64,000 nt of DNA from JAWKZG01 sp041396125 (GCA_041396125.1 JAWKZG010000001.1:62001-126000), one strand, 5' to 3'; numbered from the stretch's first letter, positions 37,032 to 47,448 are shown. Notes: generated from the letters alone by a model not told the origin. Program-made: numbers and translations.

Positions 37032-38804
37032 ATGTGTGGAATCTGCGGTGAAGTCCGCTTCGACGGCCAGACTGCCGACCTCAATGATATTCTGAAAATC
37101 AATGCCCGGATGGCACCTCGCGGCCCGGATGGCGGCGGGGCGTTTGCGCAAAACCAGCAGGCGTATGGTCATCGTCGGCTCAAGATCATGGATCTCAGCG
37201 AGCGCGCGCAGCAACCCATGCTGGACCCTGAACTGGGCCTGGGCATTGTCTTTAACGGTGCGATTTATAATCACCCCGAATTGCGGCAGGAACTGCAAGA
37301 CCAGGGCTACCGGTTTTTCTCGACCAGTGACACCGAGGTGCTGTTGAAGGCTTATCACGCCTGGGGGCTGGATTTTGTGCAGCATCTGAACGGCATGTTC
37401 GCGTTCGCCATCTGGGAGCGCGATTCCGGCAAAGTGGTGCTGGGGCGCGACCGGCTCGGTATCAAGCCTTTGTATTACACGCTGGACAGCAAGCGGCTGC
37501 GCTTTGCCTCCAGTCTGCCGGCCCTGCTGGCGGGCGGTGATGTGTCATCCGCCCTGGACCCGGTTGCGTTGCATTATTACCTGAGTTTTCATGCCGTAGT
37601 GCCGGCACCGCACACGATACTGGCCGAAGTCGGCAAATTGCCACCGGCGACACTGATGATTATCGAGGCGGACGGGCGTTGCCGTGAGCAGTGTTACTGG
37701 CAGCTGGACTTCGAACGCAGCCGGGAGGAAGCCGAGCGCAGTTTCGAAGACTGGCGGGAGCAGTTGCTGGGCGGTTTGCGATCAGCCGTAAAGCGACGCC
37801 TGGTAGCGGATGTGCCGGTCGGTGCGTTGTTATCGGGCGGCGTTGATTCCAGTCTGATTGTCGGGCTGATGTGCGAAGCAGGTGCCAATCACCTGAAAAC
37901 CTATTCCATCGGGTTCGAGGATGTGGCCGGTGAAGCCGGCAATGAATTCAAATATTCCGACATTGTCGCGCAGCATTTCGGCACCGACCATGAGCAGATC
38001 TATTTCGACAGCACGCGCTTGCTGCCGCAGTTGCCGAAAGCCATTGCGGCTATGTCTGAACCGATGGTTAGCCATGATTGTGTGGCTTTTTATCTGCTTA
38101 GCGAAGCGGTTTCCAAGCACAGCAAAGTGGTGCAGAGCGGGCAGGGCGCGGACGAGGTTTTTGGCGGCTATCACTGGTATCCGCCGCTGCTGAACAGCAA
38201 AGACGCTTTCAATAGCTATCGCGAGGTGTTTTTTGACCGTGACCAGGCCGAATACGCCGAAACCGTGCTGCCGCACTGGGTGGAAAGTGATTACAGCGGT
38301 CAGTTTGTGGCCAACCATTTTGCCCGGCTCGGTGCCACCGATGCGGTCGACAAAGCGCTGCGTCTGGATACCACGGTGATGCTGGTGGACGACCCGGTCA
38401 AACGGGTGGACAACATGACCATGGCCTGGGGGCTGGAGGCGCGGGTGCCGTTTCTGGATCACGAACTGGTGGAACTGGCCGCCCGCATTCCGGCCCGTCA
38501 CAAAATTGCCCAGGGCGGCAAGCATATCCTGAAAGAGGCGGCCCGTTCGGTGATTCCGGCAGCGGTTATCGATCGGCCCAAAGGCTATTTTCCGGTGCCG
38601 GCGCTGAAATATCTGCGCGGCGATTTCCTGGAATACGTGCAGGATCATCTCAATACGCCGGCCGCCCGCCAGCGCCAGCTGTTCAATCCGGTTTACATGG
38701 AAAAACTGTTGAAAGCACCGGAAGAGCATATTACCCCGCTGCGGGGTTCCAAGCTGTGGCAGCTTGCGCTGCTCGAAATCTGGCTGCAGACACACGGGAT
38801 TTAA
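37032..38804 (+). CDS. asnO: N-acetylglutaminylglutamine amidotransferase (asparagine synthetase-like)
   Basis: 590 residues. N-terminal glutamine amidotransferase with nucleophile Cys2 (MCGICGEVRF) and C-terminal asparagine-synthetase-type ATP pyrophosphatase with SGGVDSS at residues 268-274. The gene order with the GNAT/ATP-grasp and M42 genes marks it as the enzyme that amidates N-acetylglutaminylglutamine to the osmolyte NAGGN, known from Sinorhizobium meliloti and Pseudomonas aeruginosa. It makes an osmoprotectant in the cytosol under high salt. Intact in this window. Confidence 0.93.
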   Translation: MCGICGEVRFDGQTADLNDILKINARMAPRGPDGGGAFAQNQQAYGHRRLKIMDLSERAQQPMLDPELGLGIVFNGAIYNHPELRQELQDQGYRFFSTSDTEVLLKAYHAWGLDFVQHLNGMFAFAIWERDSGKVVLGRDRLGIKPLYYTLDSKRLRFASSLPALLAGGDVSSALDPVALHYYLSFHAVVPAPHTILAEVGKLPPATLMIIEADGRCREQCYWQLDFERSREEAERSFEDWREQLLGGLRSAVKRRLVADVPVGALLSGGVDSSLIVGLMCEAGANHLKTYSIGFEDVAGEAGNEFKYSDIVAQHFGTDHEQIYFDSTRLLPQLPKAIAAMSEPMVSHDCVAFYLLSEAVSKHSKVVQSGQGADEVFGGYHWYPPLLNSKDAFNSYREVFFDRDQAEYAETVLPHWVESDYSGQFVANHFARLGATDAVDKALRLDTTVMLVDDPVKRVDNMTMAWGLEARVPFLDHELVELAARIPARHKIAQGGKHILKEAARSVIPAAVIDRPKGYFPVPALKYLRGDFLEYVQDHLNTPAARQRQLFNPVYMEKLLKAPEEHITPLRGSKLWQLALLEIWLQTHGI

Positions 38805-38814
38805 AGGACTAATC

Positions 38815-40631
38815 ATGGCTCGTCAGCAACACAGTAATCACCGCCTAAAGCGGCAGCATCTCAACCAGACCCGCACCGGTACCGCGTCAACTTCGCAGCC
38901 GCAGCCCGCGGCCGACATCGCTATCGACTGCGGCTGGGGTGATCTGATCATGGCGCATACCTTTGCCGATCCGGCCGCAGTGGCTGCGGCGCTGAATCAG
39001 GAACAACACGGGCGGCGCGATATCGCTTTTACATCCACGATCCGCATGTCATCCTGGCGCAAGCCCCGCAAACCCTGTTTCTGGACCCCTCGCATACCTA
39101 CCGGCTGTGGCTGAACACATACCGCCAGCGTGCACCACGGCCGCAGCGTTTCAGTGTGCGTCGCTTGCGCACTCGGACCGACGCAGCGGGTGTCAATCAT
39201 GTCTATGAGGCCCGCCAAATGGTGCCGGTGGCACCCGAATTTATCTGGAAACAGCGTGCCTCGCGGCAGTTGAGCTATATCGTGGCGGAAGATCATAAAA
39301 GCGGCGAAATTATCGGCACGGCCACCGGTGTCGATCATGTCAGCGTGTTTGATGATCCCGATAGCGGCAGCAGTCTGTGGTGCCTGGCCGTTGATCCACA
39401 GACCGAGCATCCAGGCGTGGGTGAGGCCCTGGTGCGGTATCTGATCGAGCATTATCTGGCACGTGGCCGGGCGTTTATGGATTTATCCGTCTTGCACAAC
39501 AATCGCCAGGCTATCGCGCTGTACGAAAAACTCGGTTTTCAGCGGGTGCCGGTATTTGTTGTCAAGCGTCGCAATGCGATCAATGAAGCTTTGTATACTG
39601 CGCCGGACGGCGAAGAGGGACTGAATCCCTATGCCCGTATCATCACCAATGAGGCGCGCCGACGTGGCATACAGGTGCACGTGCTGGATGCCGAACAAGG
39701 TTATTTCCGGCTGAGTCTGGGCGGACGCAGTGTGACCTGCCGGGAAGCGCTTTGTGAGCTGACTTCAGCGGTGGCGATGAGCCGCTGCCAGGATAAGTAC
39801 GTCACGCAGCGGGTGCTGAAAAAGCACGGCCTGTCCGTACCAGCGCAGTGTTTTGCCACCACACCGGAGCAGAATCAGGCGTTTATGGAAACGCACGAGG
39901 CGATCGTGGTTAAGCCACTGCTGGGCGAGCAGGGTCAGGGGATCGCGGTCAATATTACCGATCCCGATCAGTTGCAGGCAGCAATTAACCGGGCGCGCAA
40001 TTTCGGCGACCGTATTCTGCTGGAACAATACTGCCCCGGCGAGGATTTACGCATTGTGGTGATCGGTTATGAAATCGCTGCTGCGGCTATCCGCCAGCCC
40101 GCCCGGATTGTCGGCGATGGGGTGTTAAGTGTGGCCGAACTGATTGAAAAGCAAAGCCGTCGCCGGGCCGCTGCAACCAGCGGTGAATCACGCATTCCGC
40201 TGGATGACGAGACTGAACGCTGCGTGACGGCGGCCGGTTTTGAGTTGCAGGATATCCTGCCCTACGGCCGCAATCTGCGGGTTCGCAGTACGGCCAATCT
40301 GCACACCGGCGGCACTATTCATGATGTGACTGCCAAACTGCATCCCACCCTGCGTGAGGCCGCTGTGCGGGCTGCCCAGGCGCTGGAAATTCCGGTGGTC
40401 GGGCTGGATTTTATGGTGCAGGCGGTGGATAAGCCCGAGTATGTCATCATTGAAGCCAATGAGCGGCCGGGACTGGCCAATCACGAGCCGCAGCCAACCG
40501 CCGAGCGTTTCGTCGATCTGCTGTTTCCGCTGAGTGTCCAGAAACGGGCCTCAGGCCAGCCGGGCGAGCTGCTCAGTGCACAGCAGAATGCGCCGCCCTG
40601 GCCACTTGATCAGAGCCGTGATACGGCCTAA
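38815..40631 (+). CDS. ngg: N-acetylglutaminylglutamine synthetase (GNAT plus ATP-grasp), frameshifted
   Basis: Second gene of the NAGGN cassette. It joins an N-terminal basic segment, a GNAT acetyltransferase domain (LAVDPQTEHPGVGEALVRYL and LSVLHNNRQAIALYEKLGFQ, about residues 175-240 of the restored protein) and a C-terminal ATP-grasp ligase (VVKPLLGEQGQGIAV, EQYCPGEDLRIVVIG, VGLDFMVQAVDKP, IEANERPGL). Near 39028-39033 the frame breaks: after QHGRRDIAF the natural continuation YIHDPHVILAQAP lies one frame over, as if one T is missing from a T-run (CTTTTA). The first frame stops at 39114. Start at 38815 is 10 bases after asnO. Confidence 0.88.
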
Positions 40632-40650
40632 ACACTTTCCTGGGAGCGTT

Positions 40651-41823
40651 ATGCGCAAGCTTGATATTGACCTCGATTACATCACCAGCACGCTGTTTGA
40701 ACTGCTGGCCATACCCAGCCCGGTCGGCCTGACGGACGAGATTGTTCACTACGTGGGCGGCAAGCTGAACGAGCTGTCCATCCCGTTTGAATTGACCCGG
40801 CGCGGAGCTATCCGGGCCACTTTGCAAGGCGGCATGCGCAATCCTTCGCGGGCGATTTCAGCGCATCTGGATACCCTGGGCGCGGTGGTCAAAGGCCTGA
40901 AAGACAACGGTCGGCTGTCGTTGCTGCCGATTGGCACCTGGTCGAGCCGTTTTGCTGAAGGTTCGCGGGTGACGCTGTTCACCGATAACGGCAGTTATCG
41001 CGGTACGATTCTGCCGCTGCTGGCGTCGGGACATGCGTTTAATGATGGCGTCGATCAGCAGCCAATCAGCTGGCAGCATATCGAGCTGCGCATCGATGAA
41101 TTCTGCAGTAGTCAAGCCGAGCTGGAGCAACTTGGTGTCAACGTCGGTGACTATATCGCTATTGATCCGCAGCCGGAGCTGCTGCCGAACGGCTTTATCA
41201 CCTCGCGCCATCTGGACGATAAAGCCGGTGTGGCGGCGCTGCTGGCTGCGCTCAAGGCGCTGGTGGAATCGGATGTGTTACTGCCGATCGACTTCCATCC
41301 CTTGTTTACCATTACCGAGGAAGTCGGTTCTGGCGCATCGGCTATTCTGCATGGCGATATCAGCGAAATGGTCGGTATTGATATCGCCATTCCCGCCCCC
41401 GGCCAGAACTCGCGCGAGCGCGGCGTGACCATTGCGATGCAGGATTCCAGCGGCCCGTATGATTATCACCTGACCCGCAAACTGATCCATCTGTGCCAGG
41501 AGCATGACATCGATCATCAGCGCGATGTGTTTCCGTTTTATCACAGCGACAGCGCCTCGGCATTGCAGGCAGGTAATGACATCCGCACCGCTCTGATCGG
41601 CTTCGGGGCGGATTCCTCGCACGGTTATGAGCGCACTCATCTGAACGCGCTGCAAAGCGTTGCCGAACTGGTCACGATTTATGCCCAGAGTCGCTCGGTC
41701 ATCGACCGCGATAAGAGCGAGTTGGGGCCGCTGGAAGGTTTTCCGCACCAGATCGACCCGCAGGATATGCGCGGCCCAGACCCACAGCTGCCCCACCCAG
41801 TAGATTTTCTGGACGCAGAATAA
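40651..41823 (+). CDS. M42-family metallopeptidase of the NAGGN cassette
   Basis: 390-residue zinc/cobalt peptidase of the osmoprotectant NAGGN system, likely trimming or recycling the osmolyte peptide. The ATG at 40651 follows GGGAG and 19 bases after ngg; the longer frame has no ribosome site. Metal ligands fit AISAHLDTLGAVV (His, Asp), SRHLDDKAG (Asp), TITEEVGSGAS (Glu pair), VGIDIAIP (Asp) and a C-terminal SHGYERTHL (His). Such peptidases are dodecameric aminopeptidases in the parent family. Confidence 0.9.
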   Translation: MRKLDIDLDYITSTLFELLAIPSPVGLTDEIVHYVGGKLNELSIPFELTRRGAIRATLQGGMRNPSRAISAHLDTLGAVVKGLKDNGRLSLLPIGTWSSRFAEGSRVTLFTDNGSYRGTILPLLASGHAFNDGVDQQPISWQHIELRIDEFCSSQAELEQLGVNVGDYIAIDPQPELLPNGFITSRHLDDKAGVAALLAALKALVESDVLLPIDFHPLFTITEEVGSGASAILHGDISEMVGIDIAIPAPGQNSRERGVTIAMQDSSGPYDYHLTRKLIHLCQEHDIDHQRDVFPFYHSDSASALQAGNDIRTALIGFGADSSHGYERTHLNALQSVAELVTIYAQSRSVIDRDKSELGPLEGFPHQIDPQDMRGPDPQLPHPVDFLDAE

Positions 41824-41855
41824 TGATGTTCCCAACCAAACCGACAGGAGGATTT

Positions 41856-43424
41856 ATGCTTAATTTCACCCGCTGGCCGCGACTCAGTCTGATCGTGCTG
41901 GCCTGGGCACTGAGTGTGCCCGCTTTTGCCCAGATACCGGACAATGTATTGGTGGTGGCGCAGATTGCCGAGCCCAAATCGCTCGATCCGCAGGCCGTAA
42001 CCGCGGTCAATGATTTCCGCATTCTGATGAATATCTACGACGGTCTGGTGCGCTATCAGGATGGCGCGCTGGAAGTCACGCCAGGTCTGGCTGAATCCTG
42101 GGATATCAGCGCCGATGGCACCCTGTATACTTTCAAACTGCGCCAGGGCGTGAGTTTCCACGATGGCACTCCGCTGAACGCCGAAGCGGTCAAGTTCAAC
42201 TTCGATCGCATGCTGCGGGAGGATCACCCTTACCACGATACCGGCCCGTTTCCGCTTTCGTTTTTCTTCAGCGCGATTCAGGAAACCACCGTACTGGATG
42301 AGTACACGGTGCAATTCAAACTGGACGGCCCGTATGCGCCGCTGTTGTCCAATCTGGCCTATCCGACCGGGCTGATCGTGTCACCTGCGGCAGTCCAGCA
42401 GCACGGCAAGGAATTTGGCCGTCACCCGAGTGGTACCGGCCCGTATACTTTCAAGGAATGGGCCAGTAACCAGCATGTGATCGTCGAGCGTAATGCGGAT
42501 TACTGGGACGGTGCGCCGAGTATGGAAACCGTGGTGTTCCGCCCCATTACCGACGCCAATACGCGGGTGGCGGAAATGCTGTCCGGCGGCGTCGATCTGA
42601 TGGTCGAAGTGCCGCCCGACAGTCTGCAGCAGTTCAACAGCAATGCGGCGTTCAATGTCTATGAACAGGCCGGCCCACATTTATGGTTTTTAATCCTGAA
42701 CCTGAAAGAAGGTCCGTTTGCCGATAAGCGGGTGCGTCAGGCTATCAATTACGCCATCGACAAAAAAGCCCTGGTCGACAATATCCTGCAGGGCACAGCA
42801 ACCGTTGCGACCGGCCCGACCCCGGCGGCCTTCGCCTGGGCGTATAACGATAAACTTGAGCCGTATCCCTACGATCCCGATAAAGCGCAGGCCCTGATCA
42901 AAGAAGCCGGTGCCGAGGGCGCGGAGCTGACCTTTTACGTGACCGAAGGTGGTTCCGGCATGCTGGACCCGGTGCCGATGGGTACCGCGATTCAGGCTGA
43001 TCTGGCCAAAGTGGGTCTGACTGTGAACATCGAAACCTACGAATGGAACACGTTTCTCGGCAAGGTCAATCCAGGTCTGGAAGGCAAAGCCGATATGGCG
43101 GAAATGGCCTGGATGACTAACGACCCGGACACACTGCCGTTTCTGGCATTGCGCACCGCCGCCTGGCCGGATAAGGGGGGCTTTAATTCCGGCTATTACA
43201 GTAATCCCGAAGTTGACACACTGCTGGAACAGGCCCGTGCTGAAACTGATCAGGCCCAGCGCGCCGAACTGTACAAAAAAATGCAGGAAATCGTCTACGA
43301 CGACGCGCCCTGGGCGTTTATTGCCAACTGGAAACAGAATGCGGTCAGCAGTTCGCGGGTGCAGAACTTCAAGCTGCAACCGTCGTTTCTGCTGCTGTTG
43401 CATAAGGTCAGCAAAGGCGGCTGA
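41856..43424 (+). CDS. Peptide/nickel-type ABC transporter substrate-binding protein (DppA/OppA family)
   Basis: 522-residue periplasmic binding protein of family 5, with a signal peptide (LSLIVLAWALSVPAFA) and an AGGAGG ribosome site 6 bases before the ATG at 41856. Conserved features include the AEPKSLDPQAV opening, SWDISADGTLYTFKLRQGVSFHDG in two blocks and KRVRQAINYAIDK. It begins 32 bases after the M42 gene on the same strand, so it probably belongs to the NAGGN transcript, and could bind osmolyte peptides. Permease genes are not adjacent but a compatible set lies at 50-54 kb. Confidence 0.9.
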   Translation: MLNFTRWPRLSLIVLAWALSVPAFAQIPDNVLVVAQIAEPKSLDPQAVTAVNDFRILMNIYDGLVRYQDGALEVTPGLAESWDISADGTLYTFKLRQGVSFHDGTPLNAEAVKFNFDRMLREDHPYHDTGPFPLSFFFSAIQETTVLDEYTVQFKLDGPYAPLLSNLAYPTGLIVSPAAVQQHGKEFGRHPSGTGPYTFKEWASNQHVIVERNADYWDGAPSMETVVFRPITDANTRVAEMLSGGVDLMVEVPPDSLQQFNSNAAFNVYEQAGPHLWFLILNLKEGPFADKRVRQAINYAIDKKALVDNILQGTATVATGPTPAAFAWAYNDKLEPYPYDPDKAQALIKEAGAEGAELTFYVTEGGSGMLDPVPMGTAIQADLAKVGLTVNIETYEWNTFLGKVNPGLEGKADMAEMAWMTNDPDTLPFLALRTAAWPDKGGFNSGYYSNPEVDTLLEQARAETDQAQRAELYKKMQEIVYDDAPWAFIANWKQNAVSSSRVQNFKLQPSFLLLLHKVSKGG

Positions 43425-43464
43425 GCGAATTATTAATAGGGAGCACAGGGAGGTGCTTTAATCT

Positions 43465-45573
43465 TTAGTCAGGTGGTCTGGCCAGTTGCTGGCTGACCAG
43501 ACGCCTGATCTGGCGCGGATCAAACGGCTTTTCGAGCATCGGAACCACGTTCTGCAGGGCGGTGTAATCGGCATTGTGCAGCACATCGCCAGTAATAAAA
43601 ATCAACCGCTTGCTCATCTGCGGATACTGTTCCAGCAAGGCCTGGTAAAAACTGAACCCGTCCAGATCCGGCATACGAATATCCGACAGAATCAGATCAA
43701 CCGACTGCCGCGCCAACTGCTGCAACGCTTCACGACCGCTATGTGCCAGCAGCGTCTGATAACCGGCCCCGGTCAGGATTTCAGCCAGTAATTCGGCAAT
43801 ATCGTGTTCGTCATCCACCACCAGAATACATTGCGCGCTGTCAGCCTGCGCGCCGTCCGGGCTGGCCGTTGGGACGGTATCCGCTGAGGCCGGCCCCTGA
43901 CCAAGCGGCAGTTCGACCCGAAACAGTGCGCCGCCTTCCGGGGCTGTGCTGACGCTGATATTGCCGCCATGATTGCGCACGATACTGTGACACAGCGACA
44001 GGCCGATACCGGTGCCGACCCCGACCGGTTTGGTGGTGAAAAAGGGTTCGAAAATGCGCTGTTGATGGGCTGCGGCAATGCCCGGTCCATTGTCCGCCAC
44101 CCATAGCACAATGTGTTGCGCGGCGGGATCAAATTCTGCCGCAAGGCGCAGTGTGCGGCTGCCGGGCCGGTTCTGCAGCGCCTGTTGGGCATTGATCACC
44201 AGATTCAGCAAGACCTGGCTGATCTGATCCGCATCGCCCCACAGTAGTGGCAGTCCGGGAGGGATCGTGCGGGTCACCTGGATATCACTGGCACGGATGC
44301 CGTAAGCGACCAGCTCCAGTACCGTATCAATAACCTGCTCCAGCTGAATAGCACTGTGCTCGGCGGGTTTTTGCCGTGCCATGGTGAGGAAGGTTTTGAC
44401 AATGCGTACGCAGCGTTCAGCGGCCTGACGGATGCGCACAGCGCGCTGGCCAGGCTGGGTGTCAGGTGGGTGATCCTGTTCCAGCAGCGCGGCCTGACCC
44501 ACCACCACGGCCAGCGGATTGTTCAATTCGTGCGCCACCCCTGCCAGCAGGGAACCCAGCGCGCTCATTTTATCGGCCTGATGCAAGGCTTCGCGTTGGC
44601 GCGTCAGCTCTGCCTCGGCGGCTTTGCGTTCGCTCAGATCAGTAATCGCACAAATCGCCGCTTCATGGCCAGCGTAATCAATATGCCGGGTGGAAACGGC
44701 GGCAGGCAACAGTGAGCCATCGGCGCGGCGGTAAGTGACTTCGCTGTCTTCAATGGTCTGTTGTTGCGCCAGCCTGGCGAGCAAGGCTGTGCATTCATCC
44801 GGATCGGCAAACAAGGTACTGAACGATGCATTCGCCAGTGCCTGGGCGCTATGGCCCAGCATCTCGGCAGCAGGCGGGCTGACGTACAGGACGCGGCCTT
44901 GCCGGTAATCGCCGATAATGACCGGCAGGGCTTCAGCAATGCGCCGAAAACGCCGTTCACTGGCACTCAGCTCAGCATCCAGGCGAACCCGTTCCACCAG
45001 CGCACCGAGTAGCAGCGCGACGGTTTTGAGGGCATCGATTTCGACGGCTGACCAGATGCGTTCCTGCACACAGTCGTCAAAATCAATATGGCCCCAAAGC
45101 TGTCCCTTGAGCATGATCGGCACCGTTGCCATGGACTGAATGCCCTCGCTGGCAAATTTGGCGCGCATATAGCCGGTCAGCTCATGCACCCGCACCTGCA
45201 CGATTTCACCTTGCTGGCGTCGTTGCAGCCACTGCTCGCCACTGGCATCGGTGGCGGTCAACACTTCACTTTGATTGGCGGGATTGTTTTTGATGCTGCT
45301 GATGCCGGCAGCCACCCATTCAAACTGGCAGGTCTGGGCGAGCTGGCCGGTGGGCAGGGTTTGCATCTGGAAAATAACCACCCGGCTGACTTCGGTCGCC
45401 TGCCCCAGCCGGGCGATCAGATCATTGACAGGTGCTTCCCAGTTATCGCGTTCGAGCAGGCTGGCGGCGGCATAACTGATAGCGCTGAGCATGGCGGTAT
45501 GACGCGATGATTCCGCCGTGCGCTCAGGGCTGTTGTGCAGTCCCGTCGCCTGCTGCTTATCGGTATCAGTCAT
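43465..45573 (-). CDS. Hybrid sensor histidine kinase (GAF-PAS-HK-receiver)
   Basis: About 702 residues from the ATG at 45573 (an in-frame TTG at 45669 is possible; both ribosome sites are weak). In order: GAF domain (about residues 30-200, QSMATVPIMLKGQLWGHIDFDD), PAS (about 215-325, YVSPPAAEMLGHS), histidine kinase with ALGSLLAGVAHELNNPLAVV (phospho-His) and an ATPase domain (GDADQISQVLLNLVINAQQAL, DNGPGI, GTGIGLSLCHSIV), then a receiver (LVVDDEHDIAELLAEIL, LSDIRMPDLDG). No transmembrane helix, so a cytosolic sensor. Divergent or partner regulator not seen; nirS is upstream on the same strand. Confidence 0.9.
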   Translation of the reverse strand: MTDTDKQQATGLHNSPERTAESSRHTAMLSAISYAAASLLERDNWEAPVNDLIARLGQATEVSRVVIFQMQTLPTGQLAQTCQFEWVAAGISSIKNNPANQSEVLTATDASGEQWLQRRQQGEIVQVRVHELTGYMRAKFASEGIQSMATVPIMLKGQLWGHIDFDDCVQERIWSAVEIDALKTVALLLGALVERVRLDAELSASERRFRRIAEALPVIIGDYRQGRVLYVSPPAAEMLGHSAQALANASFSTLFADPDECTALLARLAQQQTIEDSEVTYRRADGSLLPAAVSTRHIDYAGHEAAICAITDLSERKAAEAELTRQREALHQADKMSALGSLLAGVAHELNNPLAVVVGQAALLEQDHPPDTQPGQRAVRIRQAAERCVRIVKTFLTMARQKPAEHSAIQLEQVIDTVLELVAYGIRASDIQVTRTIPPGLPLLWGDADQISQVLLNLVINAQQALQNRPGSRTLRLAAEFDPAAQHIVLWVADNGPGIAAAHQQRIFEPFFTTKPVGVGTGIGLSLCHSIVRNHGGNISVSTAPEGGALFRVELPLGQGPASADTVPTASPDGAQADSAQCILVVDDEHDIAELLAEILTGAGYQTLLAHSGREALQQLARQSVDLILSDIRMPDLDGFSFYQALLEQYPQMSKRLIFITGDVLHNADYTALQNVVPMLEKPFDPRQIRRLVSQQLARPPD

Positions 45574-45667
45574 GCAGTAACCAATGCTGTTGCCGCGCAG
45601 GTTTGGATCAGCTTTAGAGGTAATTATAGAGATAATGAACAGTTCAGGGGGTAAAAATGCGGCTGAC

Positions 45668-45695
45668 AAAAAAAGGGCTGCCGGAGCAGCCCTTT
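45668..45695 (-). terminator. Rho-independent terminator after nirS
   Basis: On the minus strand a perfect 7-bp stem GGGCTGC/GCAGCCC with a 4-base loop is followed by a run of seven T. It lies about 20 bases past the nirS stop codon and separates nirS from the kinase gene. Confidence 0.88.
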
Positions 45696-45717
45696 AAACG
45701 CGAGATCAGATTGGCGT

Positions 45718-47448
45718 CTAGTAAACGTCGTACTGGGTGTTGTAGACGTTAAATTTGCCGGTCGGCGTGATCAGCCGCTCGTCTTTGATGACGTGCTTGA
45801 GCTGCCGGGTTTTGTCATCCACGATCACAATGGCAGAGACCTGATCTTTGCCGTTCCAGACCGAGAGCCAGACTTCGTCGCCGGCTTTGTTGTATTCCGG
45901 CTGTACCACGCGCATCGGGCCTTCGCCGATTTCGGCCCATTCCGCGATCGGCAACACTTCATAGCCTGCATCTATATCATCCAGATTGAACACCGAAACC
46001 GACTGACTGGCTTTGGGGTCAGGGTTCAGCGCGGTGTCAACATAAAGGTTTCTGGAGTTCGGGTGGGTTTTGATAAATAACGATCCTCCGCCCAGACCTT
46101 TTAACGTCCGCACCACTTTCCAGGCGCTATCGGGGTGACCTTCCGGGTCGGTACCGATCAGAGCAATGCTGTCATCACCCAGGCCGCTGGTTGCCCAGAC
46201 CGGGCCAAATTCAGGATCGACGAAGTTCGCACCACGACCCGGATGCGGGATCGCCCCGACATCAACCAGTGCCGCCAACGAGCCTTCCTTGGAGTCCACC
46301 ACGGCGATCTTGTTGGACTTGTTCGCTGCCGTCATGAAGTAGCGATGGGTGACGTCCCAGCCGCCATCGTGCAGGAAGGGAGCCGCCCCGATTTCGGTGA
46401 CTTTCAGGTTGTCGATGTCCTTGTAGTTGACGAGCAGAATTTTGCCGGTCTCTTTGACGTTGACGATAAACTCGGAATGTTCATGCGAGGCCACAATGGC
46501 GGCCACCCGAGGCTCGGGATGATATTCCTGTGTGTCTACGGTCATGCCACGGGTGGAGACGATTTTCAGCGGTTCCAGGGTATTCCCGTCCATGATGACG
46601 TACTGCGGCGGCCAATAGGCCCCGGCGATAGCATAAGTGTCTTCATAGCCCTTGTACTTGGAGGTCTCGACCGAACGTGCTTCCAGGCCGATCTTGATCA
46701 CCGCCACGTTGTCGGGGTTTTCCATCCACAGATCGATCAGATTGACCAGACCGTCGCGACCGATAACGTACAGGTACCGGCCCGATGCCGAGATGCGGGA
46801 AATATGCACAGCATAACCGGTGTCAATGACCGCGATAATCGCTTTGCTGTCGCCATCGATCAGGGCTATCTGGCCGCTGTCACGCAGGGTGACGGAAAAG
46901 ATATTCTCCCGGTTATAGTCGTTCATCGGCTGGGTCGGCCGCTCTTCCGGCGGTATCAGCACTTTCCAGCTCGCTTTCATTTCCGGCATGCCGAATTCAG
47001 GCGGCTGGGGAGGCGGGTGCTGTAGATAACGCGCCATCATGTCGACTTCGGCTTCAGTCAATTCACCTGAGCTGCCCCAGTTCGGCATACCGGCCGGTGA
47101 ACCGTAAGTGATAAAGACCTTCAGATAATCGGTACCGCGCTGTTGCGTGATATCCGTGGTCAGAGGTTTACCGGTTGCACCTTTGCGCAGCACACCATGA
47201 CAACCGGCGCAGCGCTCGAAGAAAATCTGCCGCGAGCGTTCGAATTCCTCCGGTGTCATATCCGGCGCACCGGGCGAAGTAACCATTTGCACCGGCACAT
47301 CCGCCAGCGGGCTGGGCGCGCCCTCATAGCGCTGTTCCGGCGAGCTGACTTCGGGGTGTTTGGGATCCTCTTGCGCCAGTGCATTACCCATGGCTAAAGC
47401 CAAAGCACTGGCGATCAAGGAGGGAAGAAAAAATATTTTAATAGGCAT
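45718..47448 (-). CDS. nirS: Cytochrome cd1 nitrite reductase
   Basis: 576-residue periplasmic enzyme reducing nitrite to nitric oxide. The ATG at 47448 has GAGGAG about 8 bases upstream and begins a signal peptide (IASALALAMGNALAQ). The cytochrome c domain binds heme at CAGCH (Cys80, Cys83, His84), with MPNWG for the domain's distal part. The eight-bladed d1 propeller follows (RDSGQIALIDGDSK, VIGRDGLVNLIDLW) and carries VASHEHSEFIVNVKETGKI, which includes the active-site histidine region. None of the heme d1 synthesis genes lies in this window. An FNR/DNR-type box sits upstream. Confidence 0.95.
   Translation of the reverse strand: MPIKIFFLPSLIASALALAMGNALAQEDPKHPEVSSPEQRYEGAPSPLADVPVQMVTSPGAPDMTPEEFERSRQIFFERCAGCHGVLRKGATGKPLTTDITQQRGTDYLKVFITYGSPAGMPNWGSSGELTEAEVDMMARYLQHPPPQPPEFGMPEMKASWKVLIPPEERPTQPMNDYNRENIFSVTLRDSGQIALIDGDSKAIIAVIDTGYAVHISRISASGRYLYVIGRDGLVNLIDLWMENPDNVAVIKIGLEARSVETSKYKGYEDTYAIAGAYWPPQYVIMDGNTLEPLKIVSTRGMTVDTQEYHPEPRVAAIVASHEHSEFIVNVKETGKILLVNYKDIDNLKVTEIGAAPFLHDGGWDVTHRYFMTAANKSNKIAVVDSKEGSLAALVDVGAIPHPGRGANFVDPEFGPVWATSGLGDDSIALIGTDPEGHPDSAWKVVRTLKGLGGGSLFIKTHPNSRNLYVDTALNPDPKASQSVSVFNLDDIDAGYEVLPIAEWAEIGEGPMRVVQPEYNKAGDEVWLSVWNGKDQVSAIVIVDDKTRQLKHVIKDERLITPTGKFNVYNTQYDVY

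Noticed and set aside
39020..39040. Programmed frameshift in the NAGGN synthetase gene
   Set aside because: There is only a four-T run with no downstream structure, and homologous systems are not known to use one; an indel is simpler.
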